A stretch of 64,000 nucleotides of DNA from SABY01 sp964593705. GTDB lineage: Bacteria; Bacteroidota; Bacteroidia; Bacteroidales; 4484-276. The first letter of the stretch is position 1. Each line of letters begins with the position of its first letter. The stretch spans positions 1-64,000 of the forward strand of contig CAZQIV010000020.1 of the NCBI GenBank assembly GCA_964593705.1, in the 5' to 3' direction. A program made the translations under genes and the position numbers. The notes under the pieces are model-generated. The model made no database searches. It was not told the DNA's origin and saw nothing but the letters and a program-made list of their open reading frames with translations. Below, in pieces: positions 35,846 through 44,303 of this stretch.

Positions 35846-36091
35846 ATGAATATTAAAAGCAACATCGCCTTAAGTGATTCGGGTTTTATTTTCAACCCCG
35901 ATACCGGCGAGTCTTTCACGGTAAATCCCCTTGGGGCATCAATCATCTCTTACCTTAAAGAAGGAAAAACTGTAGCAGATATTACCATTGAACTCACCAA
36001 AGTTTACGAAATTGATGCAAATACTTTAGAAAAAGATACGGAGGATTTTTTAGGTTTGCTAAAAAACTTTTCACTCTTAACAGATGGCTGA
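35846..36091 (+). CDS. PqqD-like peptide-binding protein
   Basis: An 81-residue protein of the PqqD family, small winged-helix-like RiPP recognition elements that hold leader peptides for modifying enzymes. Seen are the beta-hairpin (IALSDSGFIFNPDTGESFTVN), the NPLGASIISYLKEGKTVADIT helix start (PqqD typically has N-x-x-A-x-x-I-x-x-L), and ELTKVYEIDANTLEKDTEDFLGLLKNFSLL. Its stop overlaps the ATP-grasp start by eight bases. No precursor peptide gene is obvious. Confidence 0.8.
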   Translation: MNIKSNIALSDSGFIFNPDTGESFTVNPLGASIISYLKEGKTVADITIELTKVYEIDANTLEKDTEDFLGLLKNFSLLTDG

Positions 36092-37133
36092 TAAACGTAA
36101 ATTAACGATAGCCGTTTCGGCTTTAAATGCCATCGACAGCCCCGGGCCTGGAGTAGCAGTAATACGTGCGCTCAGGGAAGCCGAAAGCTTTGATGTGAAA
36201 ATAATCGGCCTGGCTTATGAATCGCTCGAACCGGGAATTTATATGCACGACCTGGTGGATAAAACCTATCAGTTTCCATATCCTTCCGCAGGTGTTGATT
36301 CCGTATTGGAGCGCTTGGAATATATCCACGAAAAGGAGAAATTAGATGTGCTGATTCCCAACTTCGATGCCGAACTCTACCCATTTATCAAGTTGGAGTC
36401 AACCCTGAGAGAAATGGGGATTCAGATGTGCCTCCCCACAATGCAGCAGTTTGAAGAGCGCCACAAAATGAACCTGAATGAATTTGGTGAAAAGTATGAT
36501 ATTCTTGTTCCGAAAAGCAAAAATCTCAACGACATCAGCGAAATCCACAGGATAGAAGAAGATTTTGATTTTCCGGTGCTCATCAAAGGGAAATATTACG
36601 ATGCACACGTGGCTTACAATGTAGAGCAGGCAAAAACCTTTTATAACCGTATCAGTGCTAAGTGGGGCTATCCTATCATTGTACAAGAGTTTGTGCATGG
36701 CATGGAATATAATGTAACTGGTCTTGGCGATGGAACCGGGAAAACTATTTCGGCCATTCCCATGCGAAAGCAATACATCACCGACAAGGGAAAAGCCTGG
36801 GGAGGAATTTCTATTTCTGATAAAAGGATGCTCGATTTAACCGACAAATTCATTAGCCAGACAAAATGGCGGGGAGGCTTTGAGCTTGAGCTGATGAAAG
36901 ATAAGGAGAATAAGTTTTACCTGCTCGAAATCAATCCACGCATGCCGGCATGGATTTACCTTTCGGTAGGTGTAGGGCACAACATACCAGAGGCTCTGGT
37001 AAAATTAGCCTTAGGAGAAAAAGTTGAACCTTTCGGCGATTACAAGGTAGGGAAAATGTTTGTCAGGTATGCCTGGGACATGATCGTTGACATGAAGGAT
37101 TTTCAAATCATCTCTACCCTGGGCGAATTATAA
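36084..37133 (+). CDS. ATP-grasp ligase, CarB-like
   Basis: A 349-residue carboxylate-amine ligase of the ATP-grasp superfamily. An N-terminal preATP-grasp part (LTIAVSALNAIDSPGPGVAVIRALR; LIPNFDAELYPF) is followed by the ATP-binding part (FDFPVLIKGKYYDAHVAYNVE; IIVQEFVHGMEYNVTGLGD) and the Mg-binding end YLLEINPRMPAW near residue 290. Such enzymes make amide or peptide bonds via acyl-phosphate. Coupling to a PqqD-like protein and a PLP decarboxylase recalls butirosin BtrJ/BtrK, where an ATP-grasp enzyme loads an amino acid on a carrier and a decarboxylase acts next. The substrate is unknown. Confidence 0.85.
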   Translation: MADKRKLTIAVSALNAIDSPGPGVAVIRALREAESFDVKIIGLAYESLEPGIYMHDLVDKTYQFPYPSAGVDSVLERLEYIHEKEKLDVLIPNFDAELYPFIKLESTLREMGIQMCLPTMQQFEERHKMNLNEFGEKYDILVPKSKNLNDISEIHRIEEDFDFPVLIKGKYYDAHVAYNVEQAKTFYNRISAKWGYPIIVQEFVHGMEYNVTGLGDGTGKTISAIPMRKQYITDKGKAWGGISISDKRMLDLTDKFISQTKWRGGFELELMKDKENKFYLLEINPRMPAWIYLSVGVGHNIPEALVKLALGEKVEPFGDYKVGKMFVRYAWDMIVDMKDFQIISTLGEL

Positions 37134-37143
37134 TATTTGGAGT

Positions 37144-37225
37144 GCAGACAACGCATGCCTTGTCTCTACGACAAACACACAATCAATTTTATACGCATTT
37201 GTACAGACAACGCATGCGTTGTCTC
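37144..37225. repeat. Two GCATGC-centred palindromes between operon genes
   Basis: 37144-37169 is an imperfect copy (CAGACAACGCATGCCTTGTC). 37205-37224 is a perfect 20-bp palindrome, AGACAACGCATGCGTTGTCT. Related copies are at 38624-38651, 38673-38699 and 62788-62805. They could form stem-loops in the operon mRNA. Confidence 0.75.
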
Positions 37226-37244
37226 ATTTTAAAAAATAAAAATC

Positions 37245-38603
37245 ATGGAAAAACAAAGATACGAACGTCCGCTAATAAAAAGAATGGAAAACGACATGCC
37301 CAATAAGTTTGGCATGAAACCCGAAAACTTTCCTAAATCAAAAATCGATGGCGTTAAAGTTTCTGAATTAATCGCCGGGCACGGGTCTCCGCTTTTTGTA
37401 ATATCAGAATCAACCATCAGAGACACCTATAAAAAGGCCAAAAAAGCATTTACCACAAGGTATCCCAAAGTGCAATTTGCCTGGTCGTACAAAACGAATT
37501 ATCTTGATGCGGTTTGCAGCATTTACCACCAGGAAGGTTCATGGGCCGAGGTAGTTTCGGGCTTCGAGTATCAAAAAGCGCTGAACAATGGTGTAAGCGG
37601 CAAACGAATTATTTTTAATGGCCCGGATAAAACCGAGGCCGACCTGGAACTTGCAATCACCAATGGATCATTAATCCACATCGACCACCTGGACGAATTA
37701 TATACCATTGTCAACCTTACCCAGAAACTTGAGCAAAAACCACGGGTTGCCATCCGCGTAAATATGGATACCGGGATTTATCCAATGTGGGACAGGTTTG
37801 GTTTCAATTACGAAAACGGACAAGCCTGGGATGCTTTGAATAAAATTATGGCTTCCGGAAAAATGGAACTGGTGGGATTACATTGCCACATTGGTACTTT
37901 TATGCTAAGCGCAAAAGCATACAGTGTTGCTGCAACCAAACTTAGCGATCTGGCTTTGGGCATCAAAAACAAATGGGGGCACGAGGTTAAGTACATCGAT
38001 CTTGGTGGCGGATTTCCTTCCAAAAATACCTTAAAGGGATCTTACCTCCCCGGAAGGGATATTAACCCGGGTTTTGATGATTTTGCCGAAGAAATCTCAT
38101 CTGCCCTCCTTAAAGCAAATTTCTCACCTGACAGCCTGCCTGTTTTAATTCTCGAAACCGGGCGTGCTCTGATTGATGAAGCAGGGTATTTGCTCGGAAC
38201 AGTGATCTCAAACAAACGTTCTTCGGCTGGCAAACGAACCACTATCATCGATGTTGGAGTCAACATCCTTTTTACATCATACTGGTACGATCATAAAATA
38301 TCACCGGCGCAGGAGTTTACACAATTTTCGGAAACCACCACTTTGTATGGTCCGCTTTGTATGAATATTGACGTGGTTCGCGACAATGCCTTATTGCCTC
38401 TGTTGAACAAAGGCGATCATTTTGTGATACATCATGTGGGTGCTTATAACATGACCCAGTGGATGCAGTTTATCACGCTTCGCCCAAAAGTAGTCCTGAT
38501 CGATTTGGATGGAAATGTACATGTGATCCGCGAATCAGAAAGCATGGAAACCTTTAGCCAACAGGAAAGCAAGCCTGAACATTTGAAGAAGTTTGAACTA
38601 TAA
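37245..38603 (+). CDS. Type III PLP decarboxylase (DAP-decarboxylase-like)
   Basis: A 452-residue alanine-racemase-fold PLP enzyme. The Schiff-base lysine is Lys83 in FAWSYKTNYLDAV. HCHIGTF (213-219), the phosphate-binding DLGGGFP (252-258), LETGRALID, and the dimer-partner motif YGPLCMNID with its catalytic Cys are all present, so it should be active. It differs from typical LysA by a 30-residue N-terminal extension (PLIKRMENDMPNKFG). Given the neighbours it probably acts on a ligated or carrier-bound amino acid rather than in lysine synthesis. Substrates such as DAP, ornithine-like or carboxyspermidine cannot be chosen from sequence alone. Confidence 0.85.
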   Translation: MEKQRYERPLIKRMENDMPNKFGMKPENFPKSKIDGVKVSELIAGHGSPLFVISESTIRDTYKKAKKAFTTRYPKVQFAWSYKTNYLDAVCSIYHQEGSWAEVVSGFEYQKALNNGVSGKRIIFNGPDKTEADLELAITNGSLIHIDHLDELYTIVNLTQKLEQKPRVAIRVNMDTGIYPMWDRFGFNYENGQAWDALNKIMASGKMELVGLHCHIGTFMLSAKAYSVAATKLSDLALGIKNKWGHEVKYIDLGGGFPSKNTLKGSYLPGRDINPGFDDFAEEISSALLKANFSPDSLPVLILETGRALIDEAGYLLGTVISNKRSSAGKRTTIIDVGVNILFTSYWYDHKISPAQEFTQFSETTTLYGPLCMNIDVVRDNALLPLLNKGDHFVIHHVGAYNMTQWMQFITLRPKVVLIDLDGNVHVIRESESMETFSQQESKPEHLKKFEL

Positions 38604-38623
38604 ATCTGCATCACTTATCAGCA

Positions 38624-38699
38624 GTAGAGACAAGGCATGCCTTGTCTCTACAACACACATAATCATTGACAATACAGACACGGCATGCCTTGTCTCTAC
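38624..38699. repeat. Perfect 28-bp palindrome and a second copy
   Basis: 38624-38651 is a perfect palindrome with halves GTAGAGACAAGGCA and TGCCTTGTCTCTAC. 38673-38699 is an imperfect copy. Both lie between the decarboxylase and the urea transporter-M23 gene. The short ACGGCAACGGCA word follows. Confidence 0.85.
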
Positions 38700-38737
38700 A
38701 GCAACGGCAACGGCAAACACACAATCAAAAATCATTA

Positions 38738-40942
38738 ATGACCATAACTTCACAAAAACATTTGTTAGAATTTCTTCGGGGCATCCTTTACAGTTACTCC
38801 CAGGTATTCTTTTCTAAAAATATTGTTTTTGCAATAATTCTTATTGTAGTAACATTCTTCGACTGGCTGGCCGGGCTGGCCGGGCTGCTGTCGGTGGTTT
38901 TTGTTAATGGCGCGGCAATACTGATGGGTTACAACACGAAAAATGTTAACCAGGGTTATTATGGTTTCAACAGCTTGCTTGTTGGCCTGGGATTGGGAAT
39001 TTATTACCAGCCTGGCTTTGCTTTCTTTTTCCTGCTGGTGTTTGCAGCAATTTTTACCTTTTTCCTCACCATTTGGCTCGAAAATCATTTTGGCAAATAT
39101 GGTCTCCCATATCTTGCATGGCCATTTCTTTTGGGTATTTGGATGGTGAGCCTTGCCGCACGAAAGTTTACTGCGCTGGAATTAAGCGATCGGGGTTTGT
39201 ACATGATAAACGATATGTACGATTACGGCGGCACTTTCATGGTAGATGTTTACCATTGGATACATAACCTTCCCATCCATGAATCCATCCTCATATATTT
39301 TCAATCATTAGGCGCAATTTTCTTCCAGTATCATCTGCTTGCAGGAGTGCTCATTGCTGTTGGCCTGCTGATTTATTCCCGCATAGCATTTTTACTTTCG
39401 TTGGTAGGATTCTTCTCGGCCTACTTCTACTACTTCTTTATTGGAGCAAACTTTGGTGAGTTGAGTTACGATTATATCGGGTTTAACTATATTCTTACGG
39501 CCATTGCCATTGGCGGTTTTTTCTTCATCCCTTCAAAATATTCGTTTTTATGGGTGCTCCTGCTTACACCCATCATCTCCATCATCATCTCATCCACAAA
39601 TGTCTTTTTCTACAATTTGCAACTCTCCATTTATTCGCTGGCTTTTAATGTAATTGTTGTATTGTTTGTGTATGTAATGAAATTTAGGGAAAGATATTTT
39701 ACCCGTCCCGAGTTGGTTGTAGTACAGCAATATTCGCCTGAAAAAAATCTTTATACACAGGAAAATTATAAAAACAGATTTGATATTATCGGGCAACAGA
39801 AGCAAATTCATCTTCCTTTTTGGGGCGAGTGGATAGTTACCCAGGCACACGATGGTGAATACACGCACAAGAAGGACTGGAAACATGCCTGGGATTTTGA
39901 AATGCAGGATGAGGACAAAAAATACAGGAACAAGGGCTATGCCCCGGAAGATTACTTTTGTTTTAATCAACCTGTAATTGCCCCTGCCGATGGCATTGTT
40001 CAGGAAATTCTTGATGGTGTGGATGACAACCCCATCGGGAAGGTTAACCTCGAAAAAAATTGGGGAAATTCGATTGTGATAAAACATGGTGATAAGCTTT
40101 ATACAAAACTGAGCCACCTGAAAAAAGACAGCATCACTGTAAAAAAAGGCGATGAAGTAAAACGGGGTAGTTTGCTTGCAAAAGTTGGTAATTCGGGCAG
40201 ATCACCCTATCCCCACTTACATTTTCAAATACAGAAAAATCCATGTATCGGATCAAAAACCCTGGATTATCCCATTGCTGAATACGTGGTTAAAAACGGC
40301 AATAAATATGAGCTCAAAACTTACGACCGCCCATTGAAAGATCAATGTGTGGAAAGAGTAGCCAAAAATGATTCGCTGTACAAAGCCTTCAATTTTATTC
40401 CGGGGCAGGTAATTTATTTCGAATTTAAAACCAATGATGGCGAACTGCAAAAGGAGGAATGGGAAGTAAAAACCGACATTTTTAACAATACTTTTTTAAG
40501 TTGTGAGAACACTTCATCGGTAGCCTGGTTTAAAAACGAAGGCAAAATGTTTTATTTTACCCAATTTACAGGTGATGACAATTCGCTGCTTTATTATTTT
40601 TATTTGGGCGCCTATAAAGTAGCTTTGGGTTATTACCAGGATATGGTAGTGGAAGATAGGTTTCCATTGGCCATTTTAAAAAATAACTTTAAACGATTTT
40701 TGCAGGATTTTGTCGCTCCATTCCATATTTTTATGAAAGCAGATTTTATGATTAAATATGTAAAAATGATTGATGATCTGTCAACAAGTAATATCCTGCT
40801 TCGCTCAGAAGCAAACCTTAAGTTCTCGGGAAAGCGAAGCAGTTCAATGCATTTCGAAATTTTTATTGATGAGGATAGGATTAAAAGATTTGATGTCCGT
40901 TCAGATCAAATCAATATAAATGCTGCAGAAATCAAGTCATGA
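38738..40942 (+). CDS. Urea transporter domain fused to M23 peptidase
   Basis: A 734-residue fusion. The first 320 or so residues are a urea-transporter-family membrane domain with about ten helices (FDWLAGLAGLLSVVFVNGAA; GYYGFNSLLVGLGLGIYY; LPYLAWPFLLGIWMVSL). The soluble part has an M23/LytM metallopeptidase domain: HAWDFEMQ for the first zinc ligands, the lipoyl-like IAPADGIVQEILDG, and HLHFQIQ at the end of the motif GNSGRSPYPHLHFQ. About 200 further residues are of unknown fold. The frame begins at 38666, but the palindrome lies there, so the ATG at 38738 is chosen. Its stop overlaps the next start (ATGA). Confidence 0.85.
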   Translation: MTITSQKHLLEFLRGILYSYSQVFFSKNIVFAIILIVVTFFDWLAGLAGLLSVVFVNGAAILMGYNTKNVNQGYYGFNSLLVGLGLGIYYQPGFAFFFLLVFAAIFTFFLTIWLENHFGKYGLPYLAWPFLLGIWMVSLAARKFTALELSDRGLYMINDMYDYGGTFMVDVYHWIHNLPIHESILIYFQSLGAIFFQYHLLAGVLIAVGLLIYSRIAFLLSLVGFFSAYFYYFFIGANFGELSYDYIGFNYILTAIAIGGFFFIPSKYSFLWVLLLTPIISIIISSTNVFFYNLQLSIYSLAFNVIVVLFVYVMKFRERYFTRPELVVVQQYSPEKNLYTQENYKNRFDIIGQQKQIHLPFWGEWIVTQAHDGEYTHKKDWKHAWDFEMQDEDKKYRNKGYAPEDYFCFNQPVIAPADGIVQEILDGVDDNPIGKVNLEKNWGNSIVIKHGDKLYTKLSHLKKDSITVKKGDEVKRGSLLAKVGNSGRSPYPHLHFQIQKNPCIGSKTLDYPIAEYVVKNGNKYELKTYDRPLKDQCVERVAKNDSLYKAFNFIPGQVIYFEFKTNDGELQKEEWEVKTDIFNNTFLSCENTSSVAWFKNEGKMFYFTQFTGDDNSLLYYFYLGAYKVALGYYQDMVVEDRFPLAILKNNFKRFLQDFVAPFHIFMKADFMIKYVKMIDDLSTSNILLRSEANLKFSGKRSSSMHFEIFIDEDRIKRFDVRSDQININAAEIKS

Positions 40943-42342
40943 GTGAAACCAACGGAATGATAAAAAAGCCCTCATCTCTAAGCCCGATAATATTTTTTAC
41001 TGTTGTGCTTGTGGCGATTTTTTTATGCATCTCCAATCCGGGCACATTACACGCACAATCAATGCCTGATATGCGCCCAACCGACAGCCTCACTTTGGCC
41101 TTGTACAACAATCAGAATTGGGATGAATTGATCGATGTGGGGACTAAAGCAATACATCAAGGCCTTGATTATTATTACCTGCGGATTCGTGTAGGAATTG
41201 CCTGGTATGAAAAACAAAATTTTAGGCTGGCAATCAGGCATTTTGAAAAAGCACTAAAATTCAATCCCACATCCCAAACTACAATCGAGTACCTCTATTA
41301 TAGCTATTTGCTTTCAGGCCGAAAATACGATGCAGAAAAAATTGCTCCCTTGCTCTCGGAGGAACGCAAACAAAAAATCGGAATAGATAAAAATCAATTC
41401 CTTGATTTTGTCTATTTTGAAACAGGTCTCGGACTCTACTTAAATAAAAATTTAAATAAATGGGCAAAACAAAGGCAGCCTAAGGATGATTCAATTTACA
41501 AGCAAATTGTATTACACGAAAATTTGTATTACCTCCATGGCGGCATTAATTTAAGGGTGCATCCCGGCATAAGTACTTATCATGGCTTTGGAGATGTTAC
41601 CGTAAATCTGCGGCAAAAAACTGCTTATCTCAGCCAGCCATGGCCCGATTTCACTACCACAGTTCACCAGCAGGAATATTATGGAAATGCCATTTTTGCA
41701 GTATCAAATGGTCTTAAAATTACCTCTGCATGGCACTTCTTATGGGTTAATTATGATTTTAGAAGCACCCGATATGTGGACAGTCTTTATGTTGTTGTTG
41801 CTGACACTGTGCCCATTAAAGAAAAAGAATACGCGGCCTTTTTATCAGTAAGAAAGGATTTGGGGCTACTTGCCCTCGAAGCCTGCGGGTCGTACAGCGA
41901 TTTTACGGATAGCCAAACCAAACAGCTTGGCTTAACAATTTACACTTATCCATTCGGGAACTTAAATTTTTATACCGAAACCGGCATTATAAAAATCTGG
42001 AATCAATACGAACGTAACGATTGGATTTTCCGTCAGTTGCTTGGGGTTAAACTTTCATCCATTGTTTGGTTAGAGGCATCAGGGACTTTTGGTAATTTGA
42101 AAGATTATAATGAAGGATACGCGTTTACCGTTTACAATACAGCCGATGACATAAACTTTAAAATTGAAGGCAATTTTTTGTTCGATATTAGTAAACATTT
42201 GGAATTATCACTCAGAAGCCGGTACATGCAGCAGAAAGCAAAATATTTTTACTCTCCTGATTTCGAAACAGAGAATCTGGAAATAATAAATAAAAATTAT
42301 GGTTATTTTTCATTGATTGGAGGAATAAAATGGAAATTATAA
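40939..42342 (+). CDS. TPR protein with outer-membrane barrel-like C-terminus
   Basis: A 467-residue exported protein. A hydrophobic signal (IIFFTVVLVAIFLCISNPGTLHAQ) is followed by TPR-like repeats at about 50-140 (YYLRIRVGIAWYEKQNFRLAIRHFEKAL). The rest, about 185 to the end, has alternating amphipathic strands ending in aromatic residues (LSLRSRYMQQKAKYFY; YGYFSLIGGIKWKL), as in an outer-membrane beta-barrel. It may be an envelope docking or export component of the operon. It overlaps both neighbours, by four and thirteen bases. The family is not recognised. Confidence 0.7.
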   Translation: MSETNGMIKKPSSLSPIIFFTVVLVAIFLCISNPGTLHAQSMPDMRPTDSLTLALYNNQNWDELIDVGTKAIHQGLDYYYLRIRVGIAWYEKQNFRLAIRHFEKALKFNPTSQTTIEYLYYSYLLSGRKYDAEKIAPLLSEERKQKIGIDKNQFLDFVYFETGLGLYLNKNLNKWAKQRQPKDDSIYKQIVLHENLYYLHGGINLRVHPGISTYHGFGDVTVNLRQKTAYLSQPWPDFTTTVHQQEYYGNAIFAVSNGLKITSAWHFLWVNYDFRSTRYVDSLYVVVADTVPIKEKEYAAFLSVRKDLGLLALEACGSYSDFTDSQTKQLGLTIYTYPFGNLNFYTETGIIKIWNQYERNDWIFRQLLGVKLSSIVWLEASGTFGNLKDYNEGYAFTVYNTADDINFKIEGNFLFDISKHLELSLRSRYMQQKAKYFYSPDFETENLEIINKNYGYFSLIGGIKWKL

Positions 42343-42962
42343 AAAGATCAATCATTTATGTGGCTGTGCTTCTCATTGTAAGCACGGGAATCTTTACTGC
42401 AAAAGCGCAGGATTACGATGCCCTCGAAAAAGCTTTTGGCGAAAGCTATGAGTTGGAAAAAAAAGGTGAGTATGTCCAAGCCCTCGAGAAGGTAAAAAAG
42501 CTATACCGCGAAGATTCGTACGAGATAAACTTACGCCTGGGTTGGTTAAGCTATTCAATGGGCAATTTTATCGAATCGTCAGCCTATTACAACCGTGCCG
42601 TTTCTATAAGCCCTTATGCCATCGAAGCCCGCTTTGGCTATGTTTACCCCCTAGCGGCGTTGGGTAACTGGGGCGTGGTAAAACTGCAATACGAGAAAAT
42701 ATTGGATATTGACCCCCGGAATACCTTTGCCAATTACCGGATGGGAATGATATTTTATGGCAGCGAAGACTATGGAACTGCATTGAAATATTTCGAAAAA
42801 GTGGTTAACCTTTATCCCTTCGATTACGATGGGGTAATAATGTATGCATGGGCTCATTTTAAATTGGGCAAGCTGCGAGAAGCAGAATTATTATTCCATA
42901 AAGCGCTGCTCATTCGTCCCAACGATGAATCAGCCAACGAAGGATTAAGCCTTGTGAAGTGA
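42330..42962 (+). CDS. Periplasmic TPR protein
   Basis: A 210-residue exported protein: signal peptide (IIYVAVLLIVSTGIFTAKAQ), then four to five TPR units (NLRLGWLSYSMGNFIESSAYYNRAV; NYRMGMIFYGSEDYGTALKYFEKVV; MYAWAHFKLGKLREAELLFHKAL). It probably scaffolds the preceding envelope protein. It is the last gene of the operon and overlaps its neighbour by 13 bases. Confidence 0.8.
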   Translation: MEIIKRSIIYVAVLLIVSTGIFTAKAQDYDALEKAFGESYELEKKGEYVQALEKVKKLYREDSYEINLRLGWLSYSMGNFIESSAYYNRAVSISPYAIEARFGYVYPLAALGNWGVVKLQYEKILDIDPRNTFANYRMGMIFYGSEDYGTALKYFEKVVNLYPFDYDGVIMYAWAHFKLGKLREAELLFHKALLIRPNDESANEGLSLVK

Positions 42963-43108
42963 TTTCCCGATCCGCTCGTGAGGCTGGTTTTCTCAAACTA
43001 ATGAGTAAGTTTATGAGATTCCCCTCCTCCCAAATCAATCCGTGGACGGGGTCATTTCGAGAGTTCACCCAAAGTTTTTGGGCATAATGAGGAGATGTTG
43101 AGTGAAGT

Positions 43109-43194
43109 AGCCTGCCCCGTTTTTTCGGGGAAATCCCGCCCTTGCGGGAACATTATGAAATAGATTTCTCACCACCAGTTGGCGGGAGAAATCT
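43109..43194. repeat. Single 49-bp-type repeat plus minimal hairpin element
   Basis: 43109-43147 is a reverse-orientation copy of the unit seen at 14.0-14.3 kb (CCTGCCCCGTTTTTTCGGGG ... CCCGCCCTTGCGGG). Next to it 43162-43194 is a 33-bp hairpin, AGATTTCTC ... GAGAAATCT, with the same ends as elements A and B but without the central stem. No gene in 42963-43406. Confidence 0.65.
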
Positions 43195-43230
43195 ATAAGT
43201 TGTATGACTATAATGGCACAGGATCAGGAT

Positions 43231-43281
43231 ATTTCACCTTGTCAAAATGTCAGGATTTTTATTTTGGCATTTTTTTTAGTG
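43231..43281 (+). repeat. Direct repeat flanking grx-groES, left copy
   Basis: 51 bases (TTCACCTTGTCAAAATGTCA ... TTTTGGCATTTTTTTTAGTG) recur with about three differences at 44881-44931, 1650 bases away. Each copy contains TGTCA twice, spaced by AAA. Similarity fades over the next 40 bases. Confidence 0.8.
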
Positions 43282-43354
43282 AGCAATTCATCCGTTAAAA
43301 ATTTAGTTCATAAAATTGAAATTTTGATTTAGAAAATTCATGAATTTTCCGGGT

Positions 43355-43362
43355 TACTTTTG
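43355..43362 (+). promoter_or_regulatory. Candidate -7 box of grx-groES
   Basis: TACTTTTG, 44 bases before the ATG, matches TAnnTTTG. A TTTG lies about 28 bases upstream, longer than the usual spacing. Confidence 0.45.
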
Positions 43363-43406
43363 CAAAAATTCATAAATCGCTTAAGTATCACTTTAAATAA
43401 TTAGAA

Positions 43407-43982
43407 ATGGAATTCAAAAAAGTATCGTCTCACGATGAATTAATTGGGAAAATCAAGGATATCGAAAAATCCTACCTCATGCTTTACAAAAGTGGCTCAG
43501 CCACCAGCGAATGTGCCATCCAAAATTTGTCGCAGGTAGAAAATGACGAGCTGCATGTATTTTCGGCGGATGTGGTAAGTGTACGCGACATCCACGAAAA
43601 GTATGGCGTAAAAACCGTACCCACATTATTGGCTTTCGAAAAAGACAATTTTCAAAATGTGGTTAAAGGATGCAATAACCCCGACTTTTATCGTGCTTTT
43701 ATCGAGCATACTTCATACATTGAGAATGACGAAGACGGACCGCGTCAACCCGGTGTTACGGTTTACTCCACCCCTGCCTGCAGTTGGTGTACCACCTTGA
43801 AATCGCATTTGCGCAAACATAAAATCAGGTTTACTGATATTGACGTATCACGCGATCAGTCCGTTGCCGAAGAACTCGTTAGAAAAAGTGGCCAGCAGGG
43901 TGTTCCTCAAACCGAAATCAATGGTGAAATTATTGTTGGTTTCGATAAAGTAAGAATCAATAAATTATTAAACATAAATTAA
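43407..43982 (+). CDS. Thioredoxin-like/glutaredoxin hybrid
   Basis: A 191-residue two-domain redox protein. Residues 1-105 are a thioredoxin-like fold without the CxxC pair (SGSATSEC at 29-36), but with VKTVPTLLAF as the cis-Pro loop. Residues about 115-191 are a glutaredoxin-type domain with CSWC (125-128), QQGVPQTEINGEIIVGFD and no signal peptide. The C-terminal domain could catalyse thiol-disulfide exchange, while the first is likely structural or regulatory. It lies 13 bases upstream of groES, so redox and folding stress may be co-regulated. Confidence 0.85.
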   Translation: MEFKKVSSHDELIGKIKDIEKSYLMLYKSGSATSECAIQNLSQVENDELHVFSADVVSVRDIHEKYGVKTVPTLLAFEKDNFQNVVKGCNNPDFYRAFIEHTSYIENDEDGPRQPGVTVYSTPACSWCTTLKSHLRKHKIRFTDIDVSRDQSVAEELVRKSGQQGVPQTEINGEIIVGFDKVRINKLLNIN

Positions 43983-43995
43983 AAATAGCATAATA

Positions 43996-44283
43996 ATGAA
44001 AGAATTACAACCCTTGAGCGAGAATGTGATCCTCGATATGAACGAAGACAAAAAGGAACAGAAAACAGCCGGTGGAATTATTATTCCCGACACCGCCAAA
44101 GAAAAACCGCAAATGGCAAAAGTAGTGGCTGTTGGCAATGTTGAAAACCCCGGCATATCAATTGGCGACACAGTATTTTACAAAAAATTCTCAGGCACTG
44201 AGCTCGAACACGAAGGCAACAAATACCTTGTGATACCTTACGCTGACCTTTTGGCCAAAATCGTGGAAACCGAAGAAATATAA
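43996..44283 (+). CDS. groES: Co-chaperonin GroES
   Basis: A 95-residue GroES: QPLSENVILDM, the mobile loop around KTAGGIIIPDTAKEKPQMAKVVAVG, VFYKKFSGTELEHEGNKYLVI and the ending LLAKIV. The mobile-loop GGIIIP contacts GroEL. No groEL follows: the next 1.2 kb are repeats, and the next gene is of the YitT family. It is therefore either the main GroES separated from groEL, or a second copy. A strong terminator lies 20 bases downstream. Confidence 0.95.
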   Translation: MKELQPLSENVILDMNEDKKEQKTAGGIIIPDTAKEKPQMAKVVAVGNVENPGISIGDTVFYKKFSGTELEHEGNKYLVIPYADLLAKIVETEEI

Positions 44284-44303
44284 TCGGATTATTCGCAATA
44301 CTT

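Noticed and set aside
43231..43281. Sigma-54-type promoter (TTGGCA word in the repeat)
   Set aside because: The GC at the -12 position is missing at the required spacing in both copies.
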